NCBI GenBank assembly: GCA_029959285.1
Contig: JASCOE010000003.1
Location: 310,001 to 374,000 of the forward strand
Source: Flavobacteriaceae bacterium PS02337
GTDB lineage: Bacteria > Bacteroidota > Bacteroidia > Flavobacteriales > Flavobacteriaceae
Direction: 5' to 3'
DNA length: 64,000 bases
The first letter of the stretch is position 1. Each line of letters starts with the position of its first letter. The notes under the pieces are model-generated. The model worked only from the letters and a program-made list of their open reading frames with translations, was not told the DNA's origin and did not search any database. This document shows, piece by piece, positions 35,933 through 43,472 of this stretch. Position numbers and translations under genes: made by a program.

Positions 35933-36718
35933 ATGAAAACAATAATAAATCGCATCTTAATTTTAATAATTGTATTGACAAGCTGCAATACTTTTGCACA
36001 AAATGACCACTTTGTACAAAATGGCGTAATCGAATTTGAGAAAAAATCGAATATGTACGCTTTGATTACAAAAAAAATAAAAGGAGAAACGGAGAGTTAC
36101 TATAAATTAGCTTTTGAGAGTTATAAAAAAACCAATCCACAATTTAAAACTGTAAAAAGTACACTCAGCTTTTCAAAAAACAAAAGTTTATATAAATGGG
36201 ATGAAACCAATGAATCGCCAAGCAGCAACAGTTGGATTGCAGATGATGCAATGGCTAATTTAAAAAATGTTATCGCCACAGATTTAGATACCCAAACCAG
36301 TATTACCCAAAAAAACGTTTACGATGATTTATACTTAGTTAAAGATAGTTTACGAAAAATTGACTGGAAAATTACCGATGAAACAAGAGAAATTGCGGGT
36401 TATGAATGCCGCAGAGCAAATGCTATAGTTCTTGACTCTGTTTATGTTGTTGCCTATTACACCATTCAAATTCCATTTTCGGGCGGTCCTGAATCTTTTA
36501 CAGGCTTACCCGGAACAATTTTAGGATTGGCCATGCCACATGAAAATATGACATGGTTTGCCACAAAAGTTACTGAAATTCCAGTTTCTGACAAAGATTT
36601 AGCTCCACCAATTAAAGGCAAACCTGCCGACAATAAAGGACTAAACAAAATACTTTTGGATGCTTTGAAAGACTGGGGAAAATGGGCAAGAAAGACATTA
36701 CAAGCCTACTCTTTATAG
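35933..36718 (+). CDS. GLPGLI family protein
   Basis: This 261-residue secreted protein has a signal peptide (NTFAQ). The name-giving motif is FTGLPGTILGL near residue 193, in a region reading AGYECRRANAIVLDSVYVVAYYT before it. The family is restricted to Bacteroidota, sits next to TonB-dependent receptors of the preceding type and has no known activity. It starts 4 nt after the receptor stop, so the two are one operon. Confidence 0.92.
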   Translation: MKTIINRILILIIVLTSCNTFAQNDHFVQNGVIEFEKKSNMYALITKKIKGETESYYKLAFESYKKTNPQFKTVKSTLSFSKNKSLYKWDETNESPSSNSWIADDAMANLKNVIATDLDTQTSITQKNVYDDLYLVKDSLRKIDWKITDETREIAGYECRRANAIVLDSVYVVAYYTIQIPFSGGPESFTGLPGTILGLAMPHENMTWFATKVTEIPVSDKDLAPPIKGKPADNKGLNKILLDALKDWGKWARKTLQAYSL

Positions 36719-36780
36719 CTAAATATTAAAACTATATAGGGTTTAGAAATTTAGTTTATTATTTGAAAATGAGGTATCTA

Positions 36781-37146
36781 TTAAATACTATACACGCCGT
36801 CTTTTACTTTAAAAGCCCATGAAGCCATTGCATCAATAACGGGCAATAATCCTGTTCCAGCGTTGCTTAATCTATAGGTTACAAAAGGTGGGACAATAGG
36901 TTTTGCTTCGCGAATGACCAAACCATCTGCTTCTAATTGTTTTAAATGTTGAATGAGCATTTTTTCGGTTACTGCCGGAATAGCTCTTTTTAATTCGCTG
37001 TAGCGTTTATCTCCAGTCGATAAATGATAGAGAATAATTGGTTTCCAATAACCTCCAATTTTCTCCATAACAAAAGTTACAGGACATTTTTCCAAGGCAT
37101 ATTGCTTATTTTCTTGAATTGTAGACGATTCTTTAATTGCTGTCAT
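36781..37146 (-). CDS. HxlR-family transcriptional regulator
   Basis: A winged-helix regulator of 121 residues from the ATG at 37146. Upstream in-frame ATGs would add an unlikely aromatic-rich leader that runs through the promoter. The family core reads EKCPVTFVMEKIGGYWKPIILYHL, then YSELKRAIPAVTEKMLIQHLKQLEADGLV. Cys near residue 21 is the position used by many redox-sensing relatives. It is divergent from the NmrA-like oxidoreductase, with an 81-nt spacer holding a palindrome and overlapping promoters. It probably represses that gene and itself until an electrophile or oxidant appears. Confidence 0.9.
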   Translation of the reverse strand: MTAIKESSTIQENKQYALEKCPVTFVMEKIGGYWKPIILYHLSTGDKRYSELKRAIPAVTEKMLIQHLKQLEADGLVIREAKPIVPPFVTYRLSNAGTGLLPVIDAMASWAFKVKDGVYSI

Positions 37147-37162
37147 GATACATACTTTAGGG

Positions 37163-37200
37163 TAAGTACTTGTATAAAAGTAAGTACAAAGATACCTTTG
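37163..37200. promoter_or_regulatory. HxlR-type operator overlapping divergent promoters
   Basis: TACTT (37167-37171), six bases, AAGTA (37178-37182) is a palindrome of the TACT...AGTA kind used by HxlR/YodB regulators, and GTAAGTAC is also directly repeated. On the plus strand CTTG at 37169 and TACCTTTG at 37193-37200 form a promoter for the oxidoreductase. On the minus strand TATCTTTG lies at 37194-37187. The operator covers the plus-strand spacer. Confidence 0.6.
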
Positions 37201-37227
37201 TAATGTTAAATAAAAAAACATTTAAAG

Positions 37228-38103
37228 ATGAAAATTATAATTTCAGGTTCGTTAGGAAATATAGGAAAGCCTTTAACGGCTCAATTAGTAAAATCGGGAC
37301 ACGATGTAACCGTTATTAGCAGTAATGCAGATCGCAAAGAAGCCATCGAAAATTTAGGTGCAAAAGCTGCAGTTGGATCTGTTAGCGATGCTGAATTTCT
37401 TTCTAAAACATTTGAAGGTGCCGATGCACTTTTTGCTATGACGCCTCCAAATATGGGTGGTGTAAATATCATTCAAAATACTACAGATGCTGGTAGCGCT
37501 TTCGCGAAAGCTATCCAGACAACCAACATTAAGAGAGTAGTAATGTTAAGCAGTATTGGAGCCGATTTACCAACAGGAAACGGACCAATTGCAGGTTTGT
37601 ATAATATTGAAAAGATTTATGAAAAGTTGAATACTTCTGTAACCTTTTTAAGAGCGGGATATTTTTATTTAAATTTCTTCAATGATATTCCGATGATAAA
37701 AGGAGCGGGGATTATGGGAGCTAATTTTCCAGCTTCAAATCGTATTCCGTTGGTTCATCCAGAAGATATTGCTTGGGCTGCTGCCGAAGAATTACAAAAA
37801 AAGCAAGAAGGTAAAAATGTTCGTTATATTATTAGTGACGTAAAAACGCCATCTGAAATTGTAAAAGCTTTTGGAACTGCAATTGAAAAACCAGAACTTC
37901 CGTGGGTTGAATTTACAGATGAACAATATTTTGGTGGAATGACACAAGCGGGAGTTCCAGAAGAAATGGCTGGTTTATATACAGAAATGGGAACTGGATT
38001 AAGAAACGAAACAATTGCTGCAGATTTCTTAAACAATGATAAAACCATTCAAGGAAAAATCAAATTAGAAGATTTTGCAAAAGAATTCGCTTCAAAATTC
38101 TAA
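37228..38103 (+). CDS. NmrA-like NAD(P)-binding oxidoreductase
   Basis: This 291-residue protein has a Rossmann fold at the N-terminus. GSLGNIGKPL (residues 7-16) is the dinucleotide loop, followed by SSNADRK at the usual position for a phosphate-binding loop. It lacks the YxxxK of classical SDRs, which fits the atypical NmrA/quinone-reductase-2 group. It is divergent from an HxlR regulator, which fits a quinone or electrophile detoxification role. The exact substrate is unknown. Confidence 0.85.
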   Translation: MKIIISGSLGNIGKPLTAQLVKSGHDVTVISSNADRKEAIENLGAKAAVGSVSDAEFLSKTFEGADALFAMTPPNMGGVNIIQNTTDAGSAFAKAIQTTNIKRVVMLSSIGADLPTGNGPIAGLYNIEKIYEKLNTSVTFLRAGYFYLNFFNDIPMIKGAGIMGANFPASNRIPLVHPEDIAWAAAEELQKKQEGKNVRYIISDVKTPSEIVKAFGTAIEKPELPWVEFTDEQYFGGMTQAGVPEEMAGLYTEMGTGLRNETIAADFLNNDKTIQGKIKLEDFAKEFASKF

Positions 38104-38112
38104 TTATAAAAA

Positions 38113-38147
38113 AACATTCCGCTTACTATAAATAGAAGCGGAATGTT
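38113..38147. terminator. terminator between convergent genes
   Basis: AACATTCCGCTT (38113-38124) pairs with AAGCGGAATGTT (38136-38147) around an 11-nt loop, with A/T tracts on both sides. It may work in both directions. Confidence 0.7.
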
Positions 38148-38206
38148 CAATTAAAAAAAACTCAAGTGAATGAAATTTTATAGCTGTTTTTTACAGCTTT
38201 ATTTTT

Positions 38207-39538
38207 TTAGAATACACCAATATAGTGGTTTCCTGGTTTGTTAACCAATTTTGCACCTTTCGTAACTTTTCCTGTTGGAATATCAATTACATAAATGTTA
38301 CCATCTTTTCCAACTGGAGTAACAGCGATGTAGAAGTTGTTACCATCTACTACAAAACCTTGGTATTGATTAAAATTTAAGGCAGCGTCGTACTCAATAC
38401 CTTCTACCTTTTGAGCTGTTTTTGCGTTCAAATCAAGTCTTGCTAAAAATCCTTGATCTGTTCCTTCATAAGTATAAACAGCATAAGCAATTCCGTTTCC
38501 AGCATATCTCCAAGCATCAATATAACTTCCTTTAATTCCTAAAGCAGTATCTAAACTAAATACATAAGAATTGTCATATTCGTTGCTTTGGTTGATTTTT
38601 AAGATATAAGAACCTTTTTGAGTATCTCTTTGCGTGGCTTGGTAGATGTTTCCGTCAGTAGCTACAAAACTGTTGAAACTTCTGTATCCGCTTGTATCAC
38701 CAAAACCTACAGTTGAAGTAATCACTTTTGGATTTTCTAATGAAGGATAATCAACCACAATAGATTTAGATCCTAAACGTGTAAATGTAGCTTCGTTTGT
38801 TGCAGGATTAGCTGGATTTGATTTACGCATCCAAGTTCCGATAATTAATTTGTTTCCAGCTTTGTTTAATGTTGGAGCATCTAAACGGAAAATGTGGTGA
38901 CCAAGAGCTTCTTCTTCAGCAGTCAACGGAATTTGATATTGTTTGTAAGCTGAGATTAAAGTTTGTTGCATATCTAAAGATAAAACAGTAGCAATTCCTC
39001 TTGTATTTTTATATGATTTATCTTCATTTGTGCTTACAATTGGAGTCGCAACGTTTACCGCTATACCAGTTTTATCGCCATCAAAAAGTTTTACCCATCT
39101 TGGAGAAGTTCCAGCATATTGAGAAATATTAACTTTTGCAGTAGATTCAGCAAAATTGTTTCCACCATTAACTTTATACGTCATAAATTCACCTCCATTA
39201 GCACCAGTATACGTGATGTTGAAAAGTGTACTTCCGTCTACAGAAGATTGCAAACGAGCCGTTCTGCTAGATTGTACAGGAGAACCATTTGCATAAACAT
39301 CTACAGAAAAGTTAGGATCAATTGCATTTTCTTTACTAATTGAATAAACTCTTGTTCCACCGTTTCCATCTCCTGGATCTGTCTGCATTAAAGCTCCTGC
39401 AACTGTAATCCAACGACCATCTGTTACTGGATTTACAGGTTCAGCACTTTTATTATCGTCGCTGCTACAAGCGGTACTTAGCGCTAATGCACCAAATAAT
39501 AAGCTTGAAGTAAATAATTTAAATGTGTTCTTTTTCAT
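38207..39538 (-). CDS. DUF4374-family lipoprotein
   Basis: A 443-residue lipoprotein (STACSSDD, Cys at 24) that looks like an all-beta propeller. Segments such as GRWITVAGALMQTDPGDGNGG and GTWMRKSNPANPATNEATF match DUF4374 proteins, which accompany siderophore receptors and PepSY-type reductases. Function is unknown; binding of a siderophore or metal complex outside the cell is plausible. It is encoded 38 nt downstream of the receptor gene on the same strand. Confidence 0.85.
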   Translation of the reverse strand: MKKNTFKLFTSSLLFGALALSTACSSDDNKSAEPVNPVTDGRWITVAGALMQTDPGDGNGGTRVYSISKENAIDPNFSVDVYANGSPVQSSRTARLQSSVDGSTLFNITYTGANGGEFMTYKVNGGNNFAESTAKVNISQYAGTSPRWVKLFDGDKTGIAVNVATPIVSTNEDKSYKNTRGIATVLSLDMQQTLISAYKQYQIPLTAEEEALGHHIFRLDAPTLNKAGNKLIIGTWMRKSNPANPATNEATFTRLGSKSIVVDYPSLENPKVITSTVGFGDTSGYRSFNSFVATDGNIYQATQRDTQKGSYILKINQSNEYDNSYVFSLDTALGIKGSYIDAWRYAGNGIAYAVYTYEGTDQGFLARLDLNAKTAQKVEGIEYDAALNFNQYQGFVVDGNNFYIAVTPVGKDGNIYVIDIPTGKVTKGAKLVNKPGNHYIGVF

Positions 39539-39576
39539 TTTTATTGCATTTAAAAATTAGTTATTTATTGAATGAT

Positions 39577-41982
39577 TTAAAATTTATTAAGGTTATAGTT
39601 AACTTTCAGATAAAAAGCTCTTCCAGGTTTTTGAGCAGCAAAGTTGTCATACACTTGTTCGTCGAAGATGTTTCTAGCATCAAAACTTACCGTAAATTGT
39701 TTGTTTGGAAAAACATAGCTCAATCCTAAATCTTGCGGAAATTGAGCTGTTGTTCTATCAACCTCTAGCCATGAAGTGTAAAATGGAGCCACATAACCGC
39801 AATAGTAATAGAGGTTAAGTTCTGATTTGCTTTGAATTACATTTCTAAAATTATATTGAAGATTTCCGTTAATAGTGAAATAAGGTTCGTTTGGCAATTG
39901 CTTGTTGTAATGCACCAAAATATTTCCATTAGAATCGTATTTGTCTTTATAAAGAGAATTAAACTTAGAAAGATTCATTCCTGCAAAAAAGCGATTATTG
40001 TATGAATATTGAATAGAAGTTTCAAAACCAACAGATTGTGCTTTTCCTAAATTAATAAATGGAGAGGCCTGAACCGCTTCATTTAAACGATCACTAATCT
40101 GACGTACAATTTTATCTTCTGTATTTCTCCAGAAACCATTTCCAGAAAATGTTATTTTATGATGATTCAAATCAAAAGGTCCAAATCGAAAACCGGCATT
40201 TAAATTATTACTTTGTTCAGGACCTAAATTAGAATTGCTTATGATGTTTTCACCTGGACTTCCAAAAATTTCATTTTCATTAGGAAGTCTAATTGCTTTT
40301 TCTGCAGAAAACATAAACATTAGATCGCGTAGCACCGCATACGAACCAGCAAAACCATAACCTGTATAATTTGTTTTCTTTGAAATAATAACTTCCTTAA
40401 CCACATTCTGTCCGTTCTCTGTCACAATAGTTGGACTGGTTTGTTCGGTTTTTAGATTGTAATTTTTAACAAAAACATTGGCTCTTAAACGAGATTTAAA
40501 AGCAGACATTTCATATGCAAAAGAAGAAACTGTTTTATTTAAATCTCGTGTAACGATGAAATTTCTAGTAATTTCTGGCTGCATTTCATCCAAATCATTT
40601 CGGTCTAAAACGTAAGTCATAACATTTACCATAACTCTATGGTTTTCATTGATGTTATAAGTTAAACCTGTTCTTGTGTTGAAAATATCCGACTTCATAT
40701 GATTAATGGTCGGAGCGCCTTGCTGTGCGCCAGTATTAGTTAAAATTGGAGTTCCATATAAACCAAGTGCTTTTTCTCCGTTCCAGTTGTAGTTCCATTT
40801 TACGGTATCATTTATGACATCATTTCTGTGGCTGTAAACCGCAACAGCAGAAAAGTCAAGATTTTTAATGATAAAATCTTTCTTATTATAATTTAAAGAA
40901 ATAACATTCGCAGACGATTCGCTAAAACGGCCTTTATAAGGTTTCGTCATATATTGCCCATGCTGAATCTGATTGTAATCTTGCGATCCGTTATAGCTAA
41001 TTGAAAAATTATCTGCCCAGTCTACATTAGTAAAACCCGCTTCTAATCTTCCGCCAAAAGAACGGTACATACTTTCGAATCTTTTTGCTCTAATATATTC
41101 GTAGCGCCCGTTTGGAGCAATGTTGTATACGAATCTTCCCCAAACTTCATAATCGTTATCTGAGTAGTTTTGAAAAGCATTTGCCTTTACTGTAAATCCG
41201 TTTTTATCTCGATAAGAAGCATTAACGTTAGATTGTACAGTGTTGAATGAACCATAAGAAACCGAAGCATTCAAACTATTTTTTGCTCCTTTTTTCAAAA
41301 CAACATTAATTGCACCTCCAAGAGAATCGTCGGCTAAATAAGCGGGAACAACTCCTTTAAAAACCTCAATTCTTTCAATCAAAGCGGGCGGAATACTATT
41401 TAAACTGAAAGAAGCACCATAAGTCTGAATCGGAACACCGTCAATAAAAATTCGAATAGCATTTCCAGACATTCCGTTAATATTGTAAGTAACAGCAGAA
41501 CCCAATCCGCCATTTTGTCTAATACGAACACCTCCAGAACGGTCTAATAAATCGTTAGTTTGAAGATTTCTTTTGGCTGCTTCTTGTGTTTCGATCACAT
41601 TTACTGCAAATCCTTTTTCTATAATTTCTTTCTTGATGCTTTTGCGTTCAATTTTAACTTCTTTAAGCGCTTTTGCATCGGTTATTTTTTCTAAATCGAT
41701 ATTAATTTGTTGAGAAGGTCGATTAACCAAAACATCTATAGTTTTAGATTTCGCTTCCATTGAAGAAGTTTCTAATTTGTAACTGCCATAAGTCAGCCCT
41801 TTAATTTCAAATTGACCTTCGGCATCAACTACGACGTATATTTTTGTTCCTTTAATTTGAACAGCAGCGCCAAATGCATTTTCGGTTTTGTCAAGTGTTA
41901 CTTTTCCTGTAATTTTTCCGGTTTGAGACCAACTAGAAATGGTAATAATTAAAAAGAGAGAAAGAGAGTAAAGAATTCTCAT
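39577..41982 (-). CDS. TonB-dependent siderophore-type receptor
   Basis: The 801 residues have a signal peptide (ISSWSQ), a carboxypeptidase-like regulatory domain (ITGKVTLDKTENAFGAAVQI) and a plug domain (GMSGNAIRIFIDGVPIQTYG, IERIEVFKGVVPAYLADDSLGGAINVVLKKG). A 22-strand barrel ends in YLKVNYNLNKF. The neighbours (DUF4374, ApbE, PepSY reductase) point to uptake of a ferric or other metal complex. The predicted promoter lies just upstream. Confidence 0.92.
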   Translation of the reverse strand: MRILYSLSLFLIITISSWSQTGKITGKVTLDKTENAFGAAVQIKGTKIYVVVDAEGQFEIKGLTYGSYKLETSSMEAKSKTIDVLVNRPSQQINIDLEKITDAKALKEVKIERKSIKKEIIEKGFAVNVIETQEAAKRNLQTNDLLDRSGGVRIRQNGGLGSAVTYNINGMSGNAIRIFIDGVPIQTYGASFSLNSIPPALIERIEVFKGVVPAYLADDSLGGAINVVLKKGAKNSLNASVSYGSFNTVQSNVNASYRDKNGFTVKANAFQNYSDNDYEVWGRFVYNIAPNGRYEYIRAKRFESMYRSFGGRLEAGFTNVDWADNFSISYNGSQDYNQIQHGQYMTKPYKGRFSESSANVISLNYNKKDFIIKNLDFSAVAVYSHRNDVINDTVKWNYNWNGEKALGLYGTPILTNTGAQQGAPTINHMKSDIFNTRTGLTYNINENHRVMVNVMTYVLDRNDLDEMQPEITRNFIVTRDLNKTVSSFAYEMSAFKSRLRANVFVKNYNLKTEQTSPTIVTENGQNVVKEVIISKKTNYTGYGFAGSYAVLRDLMFMFSAEKAIRLPNENEIFGSPGENIISNSNLGPEQSNNLNAGFRFGPFDLNHHKITFSGNGFWRNTEDKIVRQISDRLNEAVQASPFINLGKAQSVGFETSIQYSYNNRFFAGMNLSKFNSLYKDKYDSNGNILVHYNKQLPNEPYFTINGNLQYNFRNVIQSKSELNLYYYCGYVAPFYTSWLEVDRTTAQFPQDLGLSYVFPNKQFTVSFDARNIFDEQVYDNFAAQKPGRAFYLKVNYNLNKF

Positions 41983-42008
41983 ATGTTAGTTTACTGATTA
42001 TTGGTCTG

Positions 42009-42016
42009 CAAACTTA
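42009..42016 (-). promoter_or_regulatory. TAnnTTTG element upstream of the siderophore-type receptor
   Basis: The minus strand reads TAAGTTTG at 42016-42009, 27 nt before the receptor start codon. No clear partner TTTG is seen at the expected distance, so this is a moderate call. Confidence 0.45.
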
Positions 42017-42124
42017 TATTATAATTTAAATTTAATCTAAATAAAGCAATTAGAAGATTATTAGAATTACGCTGGACTATTTTAATGTTTTTTTAATGTA
42101 GGTTTTAATGATGAGTTGTTAATG

Positions 42125-42166
42125 GTTAATTGTGAATTGTTAATTGTGAATGGTTGATTGTTGAAT
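42125..42166. repeat. 14-bp tandem repeat, three diverging units
   Basis: The units are GTTAATTGTGAATT, GTTAATTGTGAATG and GTTGATTGTTGAAT. The first differs by one base from the unit at 53181-53250 when that one is rotated. Part of the 417-nt gap between the receptor and apbE genes, which otherwise holds the REP-like element at 42201. Confidence 0.65.
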
Positions 42167-42200
42167 CTTTAATTGACAAATTTATTGCTTCGTATTGTTT

Positions 42201-42298
42201 GTCATTTCGACGAAGGAGAAATCTCCACTAGTAACTCCACAATAATAATCTAATCTTTGTCGAGCTTCTAGTGGAGATTTCTCCTTCGTCGAAATGAC
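42201..42298. repeat. REP-like inverted-repeat element, copy C (perfect arms)
   Basis: Two perfect 31-bp arms, 42201-42231 and 42268-42298, enclose a 36-nt centre. The left arm begins GTCATTTCGACGAAGGAGAA and ends CTCCACTAG. Diverged copies lie at 8386 and 12891. No transposase is next to it. Confidence 0.9.
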
Positions 42299-42399
42299 AT
42301 TAAATGAGGAATAAACTTTGTAAAAAATCTTTTCTCGAAGTTTCAAAATGCTCAGGGAGACAATCGAAACAGTGCAAGAATCGACAGCAAAACCATCAA

Positions 42400-43392
42400 C
42401 TATATTTTATAAGCAAAGTTTTTCGATTTAATCACTTTCCCTTTATCAGTAATCATCAAACAGCTATATTCAGGAAATTTTTGAAGTAAAATCAAGCCTT
42501 CTTTTTGACCTAAAACCATCATAGAAGTGCTTAATCCGTTAGCAGTTTCGGCATTTGGACCAAAGACTGTTACACTGCATAAACCAGTTGCAGGATAACC
42601 AGTTGCAGGATTTATAATGTGAGAATATCGCTTTCCATTAAAAACAACAAACTTTTCATAATTGCCAGAAGTAGTAACAGCGCCTTGTTTTAGCGGAACA
42701 GTTCCAATTAATTTCTCAGGATTAAACGGATTAGTGATTCCAATTTTCCAATCGTTTCCATTCGGTTGTTTTCCCCAAGTGCTCATATCTCCAGAACCGT
42801 TTATAATTCCGGCTTGAATGCCTTTTTCGAGCATCATTTTACGGCATTTATCGGTTGCGTAACCTTCGCCCAAAGCACCAAAACCGATTTTCATTCCTTT
42901 TAGTTTTAGAAAAATAGTCGAATTGATGCTGTCCAAAATAATGTTCTTATAACCGACTTTCTCTACCGATTTTTTTATGGCTTCCGCCGAAGGCATTTCC
43001 GTCATTGATCCGTCAAATTTCCAAACGCGATCTAAAGCGGCAAAACTGACATCAAATCCGCCATTAGTAATTTCAGAAAGTTTAATCGCTCTTTGTGTCA
43101 GTTCAAATACTTCTCGATCCACTTTTATAGGTTTTATTCCAGCATTCTGATTGACTTCAGAAACTTGAGAATCAGGTTTCCAGTCCGAAATTAAACTTTC
43201 AATTCGACTGATTTCTTCAATAACAATATTAATATTTTGTTCTGCAGAAAGAGAATCTTTATCTACAATACTGATATCAAATCTTCCGCCCATAAGAAGC
43301 GTGGTTCTTTTTCGTAAAACTTGTGAATGCATTGTAAAACAGCAAGACATCAAAAAAAGAAATAAAACTTTGTATGATAATGATTTAGGCAT
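42400..43392 (-). CDS. apbE: FAD:protein FMN transferase (ApbE family)
   Basis: This 330-residue secreted or periplasmic enzyme attaches FMN through a phosphoester bond to Thr/Ser in target proteins. FAD-binding region GALGEGYATDKC is near residue 172, followed by GIINGSGDMSTWG and HIINPATGYPATG. The metal-site motif reads ANGLSTSMMVLG, with Asn where most members have Asp. The N-terminus has a signal peptide with a CCFTMHS stretch. It is 74 nt downstream of the PepSY-reductase gene. The DUF2271 protein of the same gene group carries a matching acceptor motif. Confidence 0.92.
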   Translation of the reverse strand: MPKSLSYKVLFLFLMSCCFTMHSQVLRKRTTLLMGGRFDISIVDKDSLSAEQNINIVIEEISRIESLISDWKPDSQVSEVNQNAGIKPIKVDREVFELTQRAIKLSEITNGGFDVSFAALDRVWKFDGSMTEMPSAEAIKKSVEKVGYKNIILDSINSTIFLKLKGMKIGFGALGEGYATDKCRKMMLEKGIQAGIINGSGDMSTWGKQPNGNDWKIGITNPFNPEKLIGTVPLKQGAVTTSGNYEKFVVFNGKRYSHIINPATGYPATGLCSVTVFGPNAETANGLSTSMMVLGQKEGLILLQKFPEYSCLMITDKGKVIKSKNFAYKI

Positions 43393-43438
43393 AAAAATCT
43401 TTTATAGTATTTGATAATTATTAAGCAGAAGCAAAACA

Positions 43439-43472
43439 TTTACAATTAGCCATTAATAATTTACAATTAATA
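43439..43472 (-). repeat. degenerate copies of the 14-bp repeat
   Basis: Read on the minus strand the gap between apbE and the PepSY gene gives ATTAATTGTAAATT and then CTAATTGTAAATG, close to the 14-bp units at 42125 and 53181. It touches the stop codon of the PepSY gene. Confidence 0.45.

Noticed and set aside
38176-38204. Terminator for the DUF4374 gene (AGCTGT/ACAGCT stem)
   Set aside because: On the minus strand the stem is not followed by a T run, so it cannot be called.
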